Shown here: one piece after another, positions 37,423-48,028 of the stretch
Layout: each line of letters opens with the position of its first letter
Numbering within the stretch: the first letter of the stretch is position 1
Source of the DNA: Thermohalobaculum sp963822985
Lineage (GTDB): Bacteria; Pseudomonadota; Alphaproteobacteria; Rhodobacterales; Rhodobacteraceae
NCBI GenBank assembly: GCA_963822985.1
Contig: CAWGJU010000006.1
Span: 62,001 to 126,000 of the forward strand
Direction: 5' to 3'
Length of the DNA stretch: 64,000 bases
Translations under genes and position numbers: made by a program
Notes under the pieces: model-generated
Told to the model about the DNA's origin: nothing
What the model saw: only the letters and a program-made list of their open reading frames with translations
Databases searched by the model: none

Positions 37423-38428
37423 GCAGCGCCTCTCCTGTCAGCTCGCGATAGCGTGCGGCCGCCGCCGTGATGTCGGCGGGGTCGGGTCGCCGCCGCGCCG
37501 CCTCGGCCCGCGCGGCGCGGCGCGCGGCCTCGCCGGCCAGCCGCGGGCACGGCCGAGGCGATGGCGGCCATCTCGGCCATGTCGCCATTGCAATGGAGGA
37601 CGACGTCGCATCCCGCCGCAAGCGCGTCCCGCGCCCGCGCCTGCCATCGGCCCGGCCAGCGCGCGCATCGAGAGATCGTCCGTCATCAGCAGGCCGTCGA
37701 AGCCGATCTGACGCCGGATCGCGTCGATGACGGCCGGCGAGAGCGTGGCGCAGCGGTCGGGGTCGATCGCCTCGTAGACGACATGCGCCGTCATGCCCAG
37801 CGCCTGGTCGGCCAGCGCGCGGAAGGGCGCGAAGTCGATCCGCTCGAGCTCGGGCCGCGGCGTCGCCACGCGCGGCAGGTCGAGATGGCTGTCGACGGTC
37901 GCGCGGCCGTGCCCCGGAATGTGCTTGATGACCGGCAGCACGCCGCCGGCGAGCAGCCCCTCGCAGACGGCGCGGCCGCGGCGCGCCACCTCGTCGGCGG
38001 CCTGGCCGAGCGCGCGGCTGCCGATGATCTCGTGGCCTTCGGGCGCGCGTACGTCCAGCAGCGGCGCGCAGTTCACGTCGATGCCGACGCGGGCCAGCTC
38101 GTCGGCGATGATGCGATAGCGCAGCCGCGCCGCCTCGAGCGCCGCCGCCTCGTCGGCACCGTCGAAGAGGCTCGCCACCGGGCACCAGCTCCGCCAGTGC
38201 GGCGGCCCGAGGCGCTGGACGCGCCCGCCCTCCTGGTCGACCAGGATCGGCGCGTTCGCGGCCGACCGTCTCGCGCAACGCGCGCCGTCAGCCGCGTCAG
38301 CTGCGACCGGATCGACGATGTTGCGCGAGAAGAGGATGAAGCCCCACGGGTCGGCGTCGCGGAAGAACGCCGCTTCGCCCGCGCGTCAGCTCGGGGCCCG
38401 CGAGGCCGTAGATCGCCGCGCCGGCCAT
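37415..38428 (-). CDS. nagZ: Beta-N-acetylhexosaminidase NagZ (frameshifted)
   Basis: Removes N-acetylglucosamine from anhydromuropeptides in cytoplasmic peptidoglycan recycling. The diagnostic GH3 motif KHIPGHGRATVDSHLDLPRV (catalytic His) and the nucleophile motif MTDDLSMRAL are present, as are AIYGLAGPELTRGE and FSRNIVDP-type N-terminal blocks. Frameshifts near 38375, 38260, 38185 and 37640. It starts at 38428, overlapping the stop of the SPOR gene (TGATG), and overlaps scpA at the other end, so it lies inside a tight operon. Confidence 0.88.
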
Positions 38429-39499
38429 CAGCCGTTCCGCGCGACGATGCAGTCCTGCCCGCGCGCCTTCAGCGCCTGGCAGACCGCATGCGCCTCGGAC
38501 ATGCCGACGAACGGGCCGACGCGCAGCCGGTAATAGGTCCTGCCGCCGGAGACGGTGGTCTGCACGGCCAGCTCGCGGTCGTGCAGTATGTCCTGAGTTC
38601 GCCTGCGCTGATGCGGCGCCACATCGCGCGGACCGCCTGCTCGTCGGGATCGGCGGCAAGCTGGATCTGGACGGGCGAGTCGGCGGCGCGGCGAGTCGAG
38701 CTCGGCCGCGCTCTCCTCGGCCGATCGCGACCGAGGCGGCGATGCGCTGCGCGCAGGTCGGACGGGCCGCGCCGGCGGCAGGGGCGGCAGAGTGCGAGGA
38801 TCCGCCGGCCTGCAGCTCGGCGCCGTCCGGTGGCCGAGCCGCGGGCTCGGGGCTCGGCGTCGGCCCGTCGTGCGTCGAGCGTCGCCTGGCGGACCAGCGC
38901 GGCGATCTCGTCGGCCTCGGACGGCAGCCTCATCACGGCGCCGGGCGTCTCGATCGGACCGGCCTCGTCCTCGACGACGATCGGCCTCGTGCCGCGTCCA
39001 AGGCCGCCTATCGAGCTCGTCGTCCGGAGCCGGGCCGCATCGCCGCGCGAGCGGCGCCGGCGGGCGCCGACGCGGACGCACGGCGCCGGCGCTTCGGGCG
39101 CGGCGCGGGCCCGCACTGGCCGTCGCCAGGCGCGGGCTGCCAGGACGCGGCGCGGGCTCGGGCGCGAGCGTCCCCATCGGCGACGTCCTCGGGCGCGCGG
39201 CTCGGGCGGCGGCGGGGCGAGCACGGACGGCCGCGGGCGGCTCGCCTTGCTCTCGGCCGACGCGATAGCTGGTGATGTCCTGATAGGGCGTGACGGCGCC
39301 GCCCGGCTCCTCGGGCCGCGTCTTGGTCGGCTCGGCCGAGGCGCGGATGATCGGCACGCTCTCGGCGTCCGCGCGCGCCGAGGCGGTAGAACCAGATGCC
39401 GAGCGCCAGCAACACCGCCACCGCCACAGCCGCGCCGATGGCCGTCGACAGCCCGCGTCGCAGCCGCGCAAGGCGCGACGGGCCGTCATGCGACGGCAT
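38428..39499 (-). CDS. SPOR-domain cell-envelope protein (frameshifted)
   Basis: About 355 residues: a cytoplasmic start MPSHDGPSRLARLRRG, one transmembrane helix (IGAAVAVAVLLALGIWFYRL), a long proline/alanine-rich linker that differs from frame to frame, and a C-terminal SPOR domain (AVQTTVSGGRTYYRLRVGPF, AHAVCQALKARGQDCIVARN) that binds denuded septal peptidoglycan. The linker cannot be read reliably because of several frameshifts. Located between argS and nagZ, as in many alphaproteobacteria. Confidence 0.85.
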
Positions 39500-39607
39500 C
39501 GTAATCGTCGGGCGGATAATCCCGTATCGGTCGCATGCCTGATGCCGCCCCGCTGCTCTGGGGAGTGCTCTGCCTGGCGCCGATGCGGGACCCTAAGGGC
39601 CGCTGCT

Positions 39608-41361
39608 TTACATTTCCTGCATCGGAGCCACGCCCAGAATAGCAAGACCGGCCGAAATAACAACTCTGACCGCCATCACCAGCGCCAGCCGCGCGCGCGT
39701 CAATTCGGCGATCGTCGGCGCGGACGAAGCGCAGCTCCGGATTGTCCTGGCCGCGGTTCCAGTGCGCGTTGAAGACCGAGGCCAGGTCGTAGAGGTAGAA
39801 GGTGACGCGGTGCGGCTCGTGCTGCGCCGCGGCGGTCTCGACCAGGCGCGGCCATTCGGCGATCCGGCGGATCAGGTCGAGCTCGCCCGGATCGGTCAGC
39901 GCCGAGAGATCGGCCTCGGCCAGAGTCGTCCTCGTCGGGCGCCACGCCCTCCTCGGCCGCCTTGCGGAAGGCCGAATTCGTCCGCGCATTGGCGTACTGG
40001 ACGTACCAGACTGGGTTCTCCTTGGCCTGCGCCAGCACGCTGTTGAAGTCGAAATCGAGCTGCGCGTCGTTGCGGCGCGTCAGCATGGTGAAGCGCGTCA
40101 ACGTCCGGACCGACCTCGTCCAGAACATCACGAAGCGTCACGAAGGTGCCGGCCCGCTTGGACATCTTGTACTCGGCGCCGTCCTTGAACAGGCGCACGA
40201 GCTGGCAGAGCTTGACGTCGAGCGGCACCCGCCCGTCCGACAGCGCCGCGACGGCGGCCTTCATGCGCTTGACATAGCCGCCATGATCGGCGCCGAGCAC
40301 GTCGATCAGCATGTCGAAGCCGCGGTCGATCTTGTCCTTGTGATAGGCGATGTCGGGCGCGAAATAGGTCCAGTTGCCGTCGGCCTTGCTGATCGGCCGG
40401 TCGACATCGTCGCCATGCGTCGGTCGAGCGGAACAGCGTCTGCGGCCGCGGCTCCCAGTCCTCCGGCGTCTTGCCCTTGGGCGGCTCGAGCATGCCGACA
40501 TAGATCAGCTCGCGGCGCTCGAGATCGGCCAGCGTCGCCTCGATCCGGCCGGTGCCGTAGAGCGAGCGCTCGGAGAAGTAGTGGTCCATCCGGACGCCGA
40601 GCGCCGCCAGGTCGTCGCGAATCAGCTGCCATCATCGCCTCGATGGCAAAGTCGCGGACCTGCGGGCAGCCACGACCTCTCGGGCACGTGCATCAGCCTG
40701 TCGCCGAATGCCTCGCGCAGCCCCTGCCCGACCGGGATCAGATAGTCGCCGGGATAGAGGCCGCCGGCGATCTCGACCGTCTCGCCGTTCGCCTCGCGAT
40801 AGCGCAGATAGGCCGACCGCGCGAGCACGTCGACCTGCGCGCCGCCGTCGTTGACATAGTATTCGCGCGTCACCTCCCAGCCGGCGAAGGCGAGCAGGCT
40901 GGCGAGCGCGTCGCCGAAGACGGCGCCGCGGGTGTGCCCGACATGCAGCGGCCCGGTCGGGTTGGCCGAGACGAACTCGACATTGACCCGCCTGCCCTGC
41001 CCCGCGGTCGAGCGGCCGTAGTCGGCGCCGGCGCGGAGCGCGGCGCCGACCACGCCATGTGCCAGAGCCGGGGCGACGAGGCGCAGGTTGATGAAGCCCG
41101 GCCCGGCGACGGTCACCTCGTCGAGTCGCGGCGCTCTGCCGCAGCTCGCCCGCGATCCGCTCGGCAAGGTCGCGCGGCTTCGTGCCCGGCGGCCTTGGCC
41201 AGCACCATCGCGGCGTTCGTCGCCATGTCGCCATGCGCCGCATCGCGCGGCGGCTCGACCGTGACGCTGCCCATGTCGAGCCCGCCCGGCAGCTCGCCGC
41301 GCACCGCCAGCGCCGACAGCGCGGCGTCGACATCCTGCTTGACCTCGGCGAACAGGTTCAC
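39608..41361 (-). CDS. argS: Arginyl-tRNA synthetase (frameshifted)
   Basis: Starts at GTG 41361 with GAAAGGA upstream and ends at 39608 (GVAPMQEM). The class I motifs are clear: NPTGPLHVGHTRGAVFGDAL (HIGH-type) and EYKMSKRAGTFVTLRDVLDE (KMSKS-type). Also visible are SVTVEPPRDAAHGDMATNAA at the N-terminal tRNA-binding domain and YLYDLASVFNAHWNRGQDNP in the anticodon-binding domain. About eight single-base frameshifts (near 41188, 41125, 40680, 40625, 40430, 40105, 39928 and 39722). The gene is essential, so these are almost certainly sequence errors. Confidence 0.92.
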
Positions 41362-41390
41362 GGGGAGCGGTCCTTTCGGGCTTGGGTCGC

Positions 41391-42584
41391 TCAGGCGCGG
41401 GCGAAGGGGTCGGTCAGCACCCGATGTTCCTCGAGCGCGAAGCGGTCGGTCATGCCGGCGATATAGTCGGCGACGACGCGGGCGCGCAACGTTTCGGTCT
41501 CGGCCGCCTCGGCGGCCTGCGCCACTCGCCCGGCATGCACGCCGGGATCGGCGAGGAAGATGTCGAAGAGCTCGCGCACCACGCGCACCGCCTTGACGCG
41601 CATGCGCTTGACGCGGTGGTGGCGGTACATGCGCGCGAAGAGGAACCCCTTGATCTCGGCGATGTCGCGCCGCCACCGCGTCGGAGAAGCCGATGACCGG
41701 CGCCGGCAGCGCCTGCACCTCGGCCAGCGAGGCCGGCGCGAGCCGCGCCAGCGTCTCGGCCGAGCGGGCGAGCGCGTCCTCCACCATCACGCCGAAGACG
41801 CGGCGCAGCCCCTCGTGCCGCCGCCGCGTCTGCGTCGAGACCCGGCCACTGGCGGTCGACGGCGGCGAAGCAGTCGCCGACCAGCGGCAGCGCGCAGGAT
41901 CTCGTCGAGCTCGAACAGCCCCGCCTGCAGCCCGTCGTGCAGGTCGTGGTTGACATAGGCGATGTCGTCCGACAGCGCCGCGACCTGCGCCTCGGCGCTG
42001 GCATGCGGCGTGCAGCTCGAGGTCGTGCCGGGCCGTATAGTCGGCGATCGCCAGCGGCAGGCGCGTCGCGGCGGCGCGTCCGGCGACGGCAGCAGCGGGC
42101 CGTTGTGCTTGGCGATGCCCTCCAGCGTCTCCCAGGTCAGGTTCAGCCCGTCGAAATCCGGCATAGTGCCGCTCGAGCGCGGTGACGATCTTCAGCGCCT
42201 GGGCGTTGTGGTCGAAGCCGCCATGCGGCGCCATGCACTCGGCCAGCGTCGTCCTCGCCGGTATGGCCGAAGGGCGTGTGCCCGAGATCGTGCGCCAGCG
42301 CCACCGCCTCGGCCAGATCCTCGTTCAGCCGCAGCGTCCGGGCGATGGTGCGGGCGATCTGCGCCACCTCGATCGAGTGCGTCAGCCGCGTGCGGTAATA
42401 GTCGCCCTCGTGCTCGACGAAGACCTGCGTCTTGTGCTTGAGCCGCCGGAAGGCCGAGGAATGGATGATCCGGTCGCGGTCGCGCTGGAAGGGCGAGCGG
42501 TGCGCGCTGTCGGGCTCGCGGTACAGCCGGCCGCGGCTTTGCGCCCGGATGCGCCGCATAGTCCGCGAGGTCGGCTTCGTGCAT
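41391..42584 (-). CDS. dgt: dGTPase-like HD-domain triphosphohydrolase (frameshifted)
   Basis: Removes triphosphate from dNTPs and tunes the dNTP pool. HD-domain metal ligands are visible as TRLTHSIEVAQIARTI and VALAHDLGHTPFGHTGED; the upstream RSPFQRDRDRIIHSSAFRRL block is also diagnostic. Later blocks include GLNLTWETLEGIAKHNGP and, at the end, VVADYIAGMTDRFALEEHRV. About seven breaks (for example near 42555, 42250, 42165, 42005, 41895, 41845 and 41675). Sits directly upstream of argS. Confidence 0.9.
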
Positions 42585-42667
42585 CGCCCCTCCGGCCGCC
42601 GCCCCCCTTGTGCAGGCGCGATCGATGGATACATTCGCGCCAGCCTATAGCGCATCGGAGGGACCGA

Positions 42668-43073
42668 ATGCGAGCCGATGTCCCGGATCTGACCTCGCCG
42701 GCCCTGACGCTCGCCCACGACGCAGGCGCCGGGAACCAGCCGCGCCGCGCCGGGCGTGCGCGTGACCGAGCGCGCCTTCGCCCGGCTGGCCGAGATCGCC
42801 GAGGACAGCGGCGAGGCCAAGGCGCTGCGCGTCGCGGTGCTGGGCGGCGGCTGCTCGGGTTTCAGCTACGAATTCGCGCTCGAGGACGCGCCAGCCGAGG
42901 GCGACACGGTCATCGAGCACGACGGCCAGCGCGTCTTCATCGACGCCGAGAGCCTGCCCTTCCTCGCCGGCTCGGTCGTCGACTTCAAGGACGAGCTGAT
43001 CGGCGCGCGCTTCGCCGTCGAGAACCCGAACGCCACCTCGACCTGCGGCTGCGGGACCAGCTTCTCGATCTGA
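42668..43073 (+). CDS. erpA: A-type iron-sulfur carrier (ErpA/IscA family)
   Basis: Holds and passes on Fe-S clusters. The three conserved cysteines are in GGGCSGFSYEF and TSTCGCGTSFSI. The body from 42756 (VRVTERAFARLAEIAEDSGE) is intact. An ATG at 42668 gives MRADVPDLTSPALTLAHDAG in a different frame, needing one shift near 42745, so the true start is either 42668 with an error or GTG 42756. It is divergent from dgt, the usual alphaproteobacterial arrangement. Confidence 0.88.
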
Positions 43074-43255
43074 GGCTCGGGCCGCCTTTTCCATTGACAG
43101 GGCTCTGGCCGGCATCACGGCCTAGCGCCGAGGGGCGCCTGCAGTGGGTTTTTCCGTCGATATCCTCGAGACGACCTCGCGCCTGCGGGTCCAGCGGCTG
43201 AGGGCGCACGGCACGCATCGTGCAACGTGCCGAGCGGCCGGCAGGGGGTAGGGAA

Positions 43256-45341
43256 GTGGGCGCGCCGCTCGAGATCCTGAAGTCGGTCTTCGGCTATGAC
43301 GGCTTCCGCGCCGGCCAGGCCGAGATCGTCGAGGCGATCGCCGCCGGCCGCGACGTGCTGGCGATCATGCCGACGGGCGGCGGCAAGTCGCTCTGCTACC
43401 AGCTGCCGGCGCTGCTGCGCCCGGGGCTGACGGTCGTCATCTCGCCGCTGATCGCGCTGATGCGCGACCAGGTCGCGGCGCTGCGGCAGGCGGGCGTCGA
43501 GGCGGGCGCGCTGACCTCGGCCAACGACCCGCGCGAGACGGCGCGCGTGCTCGACGCGCTGCGGCCGGGCCGGCTGAAGCTGCTCTACATGGCGCCCGAG
43601 CGGCTGGCGAGCGAGGCGGCGACCGCGCATGCTGCAGCGCGCCGGCACGCCGCCTGCTGGCGGTCGACGAGGCGCATTGCGTCAGCCAGTGGGGCCACGA
43701 TTTCCGCCCCGACTATCTGCGCATCGGCGATCTGCGCGCGGCGCTCGGCGGCGTGCAGATCGCGGCCTTCACCGCGACCGCCGACGCGGCGACCCGGGCC
43801 GAGATCGTCGCCCGGCTGTTCGAGCGCGAGCCCGACCATCTTCCTGCGCGGCTTCGACCGGCCGAACCTGGGCCTCGCCTTCGAGCCCAAGCACCAGCCG
43901 CAGGCGCGCCTGCTGCGAATTCGTCGGCGCCCGGCCGGGGCAGAGCGGCATCGTCTACACCGCCTCGCGCCGCAAGGCCGAGGCGCTGGCCGTGGCGCTG
44001 CAGGGCGCCGGCGTCAAGGCGATGGCCTACCATGCCGGGCTGGACGGCCCCCTCCGGGCCGAGCGCCAGGACCGCTTCGCCCAGGAGGACGGCGTCGTCA
44101 TGGCGGCGACCGTCGCCTTCGGCATGGGCATCGACAAGCCGGACGTCCGCTTCGTCGTCCATGCCGACCTGCCGAAGACGATCGAGGCCTATTACCAGGA
44201 GATCGGCCGGGCCGGGCGCGACGGGCTGCCGGCCGACACGCTGACGCTCTACGGGCTCGACGACATCCGCCTGCGCCGGCGGCAGATCGACGAGACGGAC
44301 GCGCCCGCCGAGGTCAAGCGCGCCGAGCATGCGCGGCTGAACGCGCTGCTGGCGCTGGCCGAGACGCCGGGCTGCCGGCGGCAGGTGCTGCTGCGCTATT
44401 TCGGCGAGGAGGGCGCCGAGCGCTTGCGGCAACTGCGACACCTGCCTCGAGGCGCCGGAGGGCTATGACGGCACCGTGCCGGTGCAGAAGGCGCTCTCGG
44501 CCATGCTGCGCACCGGCGAGCGCTTCGGCGTCGAGCACCTGGTCGCCGTTCTGCGCGGCGAAGCGACCGACCGCGTGCGCCAGCTGGGCCACGACCGGAT
44601 CAAGACCTTCGGCGTCGGCACCGAGCTCGAGCCCGGGCCCTGGCGCGGCGTCTTCCGCCAGCTCTATGCGCTCGGGTTCGCCGGCATCGACGATCGCGGC
44701 GGCTGGAGCGTCACCGAGGCCGGCCGCGCGGTGCTGCGCGGCGAGACGGCGGTGCTGCTCCGGCAGGATGCCAAGCCCAGGCGCAAGGAGAAGTCGCGGG
44801 CACGCACCGCACCCGGGCTCGCTCCGGACGACCAGGAGCTGTTCGAGGCGCTGCGGGCGCTGCGCACCGAGCTCGCCCGCGCGCGCGGCGTGCCGGCCTA
44901 TGTCATCTTCCCCGACGCGACGCTGATCGAGATGGCGGCGCGCAAGCCCGACGACCTCGATGCGCTGGCGGGCTGCCACGGCGTCGGCGCCAAAAAGCTG
45001 ACGGAATTCGGCGACGCCTTTCTCCGCGTCATCCGGGCCGAGGAGACCGAGCGCGTCCACCCGGCCCGCGCCCGGCTCGCCGGCAGCCCGAGGGCGCGCT
45101 CTTCGACCGCCTGCAGGCGGCCCAGGTCGAGCTGGCGCGCGGTGCCTCCGGCACGGACCGGTTCCTCTGCTGCACGACGACCACGCTCGCCCGGATCGCC
45201 GCCGAAAGGCCGCGAAGCCTGGCCGAGCTCGAAAGGATATCGGGAATGGGGGCGCAGAAGGCCGAGCGTTTCGGCGACGCCTTCCTTGCCCTCATCCGCG
45301 CGGTGGGGCAGGAGATGGGCGGGCAGGAAGTCGGGCCATGA
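43256..45341 (+). CDS. recQ: RecQ DNA helicase with two HRDC domains (frameshifted)
   Basis: 3'-5' helicase of recombination and fork repair. I choose GTG 43256 (GGGGGTAGGGAA upstream). Walker A MPTGGGKSLCYQLPALL, motif Ia ISPLIALMRDQV, DEAH box in a shifted frame near 43665 (VDEAHCVSQWG), FGMGIDKPDVRFVVHADLPK, then IEAYYQEIGRAGRDGLPADT. RQC zinc region CDTCLEAPEGYDG, then HRDC-1 (LARARGVPAYVIFPDATLIE, GVGAKKLTEFGDAFLRVI) and a second HRDC-like domain (SLAELERISGMGAQKAERFG). Breaks near 43620, 43650, 43840, 43915, 44435 and 45085. Its stop overlaps the xthA start by ATGA. Confidence 0.9.
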
Positions 45342-46121
45342 AGATCGCGACCTTCAACATCAACGGCATCAAGGCGCGGCTGCCGGCGCTGCTCGACTGG
45401 CTGGCCGAGGCGGCGCCCGACATCGTCGCGCTGCAGGAAATCAAGTCGCTGGACGACGCCTTTCCGCGGCTGGAGCTGGACGGGCTCGGCTACAATGTCG
45501 AGACCTGCGGCCAGAAGGGCTTCAACGGCGTCGCGATCCTCTCGAAACGGCCGATCGAGAGCTGCGGGCGCGGCCTGCCGGGCGACGACGGCGACGCCGA
45601 GGCGCGCTGGATCGAGGCGACCGTCGCGGGCGACAAGGGCAGCCGTGCGCGTCTGCTGCCTCTATCTGCCGAACGGCAACCCGGCGCCGGGGCCGCGCTA
45701 TGACTACAAGCTCGCCTGGATGGAGCGGCTGCGCGCCCGCGCCGTCGAACTGATCGAGAGCGAGGAGCCCGCCCTGCTGGCCGGCGACTTCAACGTCATC
45801 CCCGAGGCGCGCGACGCGGCCCGGCCGGAGAGCTGGCGCGAGGACGCGCTCTTCCTGCCGCAGACGCGGGCGGCCTGGCGCCGGATCGTCAACCTCGGCT
45901 GGTCGGACGCGATCCGCGAGGTGACGCAAGGTGACCGGGTCTACAGCTTCTGGGACTATCAGGCCGGCGCCTGGCAGAAGAACAACGGCATCCGGATCGA
46001 CCATCTCCTGCTGTCGCCGCAGGCCGCCGACCGGCTGGCGGGCGCCGGCATCGATTCCGAGGCGCGCGGCCGCGAGAAGCCATCGGACCACGTGCCGGTC
46101 TGGGTCGAGCTCGACATCTGA
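45338..46121 (+). CDS. xthA: Exodeoxyribonuclease III (frameshifted once)
   Basis: AP endonuclease and 3'-5' exonuclease of base-excision repair. Blocks in order: KIATFNINGIKARLPALLDW (Asn), VALQEIKSLDDAF (metal Glu), KGFNGVAILSKRPIE, CCLYLPNGNP, AGDFNVIPEARDA (catalytic Asp/Asn), RVYSFWDYQAGAWQKNNGIR and the terminal EKPSDHVPVWVELD (His). One break near 45645. Start overlaps the recQ stop, so the two repair genes are translationally coupled. Confidence 0.95.
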
Positions 46122-46158
46122 TCCCGGAGCGCAAGCGTCTCGCCCGGGCGCCGGCCGA

Positions 46159-46740
46159 TCAATCGACTGGCATTTTCAGCGTGAAGACCCCCCGCATCTC
46201 GCCTTCCGAGAAGCCGCGCGCCTGGTCCTGCGGGTAGAGCTCGGCGAGCTTGGCCTCGACCTCCGGCGCGACTTCCTTGCCGCCGTGACAGGTCACGCAG
46301 AGCCCGGCCGTCGGGATCGCCTTGACCATGCGGAAGACCTCGCCGCCGTCCTCCTCGACGATCTCGGCTTTGACCAGTTCGCTGGCGGGCTGGCCGGCGG
46401 CTTCGCTCGCCAGGAACTCCTCGATCGCCGCCGCGGTGTAGGCGTCGGGCGCGTTCGCGGGGTTGCGGAGCCGGTGGCTCGAGCGCGCCACCGCCCAGCC
46501 ATCCGTCGAGACGGCCGCGGCGATCTCCGGCGCGCGCAGGTTGCAGACCGCGATCGCCTCGACCGGGCCGCCTCTCTCCATCGCGGCCATCAGCTCGGCT
46601 TTGAGGGTCTCGCCGAACTCCTGGATCCGCGCCTTGCCCTCTGCGGCCAGGGCGGCCTGATCGGCGGCCCCCGCCGTCTCCGCGCACAGCGCTATTCCAA
46701 GGCCGGCCGCGAGCGCGGCCGTTGCTGCAAATCTCGCCAA
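46159..46740 (-). CDS. Periplasmic DUF3365 (Tll0287-like) single-haem protein
   Basis: 193 residues, intact. A signal peptide (ATAALAAGLGIALCAETAGA) leads to a helical sensor-type domain with one c-type haem motif CVTCHGG near residue 147. The C-terminal EGEMRGVFTLKMPVD matches the end of Tll0287-like haem proteins, proposed to sense redox state or small molecules, although the physiological role is unproven. It is monocistronic and converges with xthA. No kinase or cyclase adjoins it, so a signalling partner is not visible. Confidence 0.82.
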   Translation of the reverse strand: MARFAATAALAAGLGIALCAETAGAADQAALAAEGKARIQEFGETLKAELMAAMERGGPVEAIAVCNLRAPEIAAAVSTDGWAVARSSHRLRNPANAPDAYTAAAIEEFLASEAAGQPASELVKAEIVEEDGGEVFRMVKAIPTAGLCVTCHGGKEVAPEVEAKLAELYPQDQARGFSEGEMRGVFTLKMPVD

Positions 46741-46947
46741 CGCAGTTCCCTCCGCCTCGCCAATCCCGGACGCCGGCTGCAGTCCGAGCGATCATGCAGG
46801 ACATACGCGCCTCCGTGTGCCCCGCGCGATTGGGCGCTCTGTCGCGCGACCATCCGCGCCTGCGTCCAGCGACCGCAGCGGCTTCAAGCCTTACGGGACG
46901 GACCGGCGAAGGATCGCCTGCTCAGGCCCGTCGATACCGACGGATGC

Positions 46948-48021
46948 TCACGGGGGCGGGCGCGCCACCGGGGCAGAGGCGGGCGCCTGTGGCCCGGCGA
47001 CGACCGCCACTTTCCCCGCCTTGCCCGGGGGCGCCGCCGGCGCGGCAGCAGACGGACCGCGGCGGCGAGATGGAACGGGCCAGAAGCCTTCGCCGGTCGC
47101 GGTCGAGACGATGATCGAGGTGGGCTGAAGATCGGCAATCTCGGGGGCGTGGTCCTCGACCTCCTCCTCGATCGCCTCCGCCTCGCTGCGCGGCGCCAGG
47201 GACGGCCAGGCCGGGGCGCGCGCCTGCCAGGGCTGGCCGGCGAGCAGGACCGGCGGCTCGTCGACCGGCTCGCTGTTGGCGACCTGAAGCTGCCGGACCT
47301 GGTCGCCCAGATGGCGCAGCATCTCCTCCTCGCGCAGCGGGCGGTCGCGGAAGCCGCTGATGGTGACGACCGCCAGCCGCTCGTTCAGCTCGACGAAGGC
47401 GCGCCAGAAGCGGGGCGCCAGCACCGGCACGCTGCCATCGGCATCCTCGACCAGGACGTAGAGGCAGTTGCCGATGGTCCGGGTCTCGACGACCGAGACC
47501 TGCGCGCCATCGCCGCCGCGGCCGAGCAGCGCGCGGCCATCCTCGCTCTCGACGAAGCGCTGCAGATCCGAGAGGTCGCCAGTGGCACCGGTATTGGTGA
47601 ACCCCGGATCGCCCGAGATCGACACGGTGATGATCCCCGGCACGCCGCGCGGCAGGTCGAGAAGCTCGGCGGCAGCGGTGTCTCCGCCCGCCGGCTCCTC
47701 CAGCGCGCAGTCGCCGAGGAGCAGGAAGGCCGAGCGGTCGGAGGTCTCGATCGCCTCCCTGGCGAGGCAGAAGCCGGCGGCCGGCTCGACCGCGATCTGG
47801 TGCCCGAGCGCCGAGACGACGGCCCGGTCGGCGCTGGCCGAGACCAGGGCAAAGTTGCCGTCGCCGCGCGCGCGCGCCAATTCGGCGTCGCGGCCGCTAA
47901 AGCCGCGCTCGAGTCCCGGCGGCGCGACGCAGCCCGCCAGCGCGCCGAGCAGCGGCCCCAGCAGCGCCGGCGCGATCAGGCCTCGGCGCAATCCGCGCGA
48001 GCGTTCCCTCGAGGTGCGCAT
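46948..48021 (-). CDS. Putative lipoprotein, conserved hypothetical
   Basis: 357 residues, intact. The N-terminus has a lipobox LLGALAGCVAPP after a basic stretch, predicting an acylated envelope protein. The central part has GDGNFALVSASADRAVVSAL and the two-cysteine pattern GFCLAREAIETSDRSAFLLL...LGDC, then LPRGVPGIITVSISGDPGFT. The C-terminus is proline/alanine-rich and basic. I recognise this only as an uncharacterised alphaproteobacterial lipoprotein type. It follows ilvD with a seven-base gap on the same strand, so it may share the transcript. Confidence 0.65.
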   Translation of the reverse strand: MRTSRERSRGLRRGLIAPALLGPLLGALAGCVAPPGLERGFSGRDAELARARGDGNFALVSASADRAVVSALGHQIAVEPAAGFCLAREAIETSDRSAFLLLGDCALEEPAGGDTAAAELLDLPRGVPGIITVSISGDPGFTNTGATGDLSDLQRFVESEDGRALLGRGGDGAQVSVVETRTIGNCLYVLVEDADGSVPVLAPRFWRAFVELNERLAVVTISGFRDRPLREEEMLRHLGDQVRQLQVANSEPVDEPPVLLAGQPWQARAPAWPSLAPRSEAEAIEEEVEDHAPEIADLQPTSIIVSTATGEGFWPVPSRRRGPSAAAPAAPPGKAGKVAVVAGPQAPASAPVARPPP

Positions 48022-48028
48022 CGCCGCC

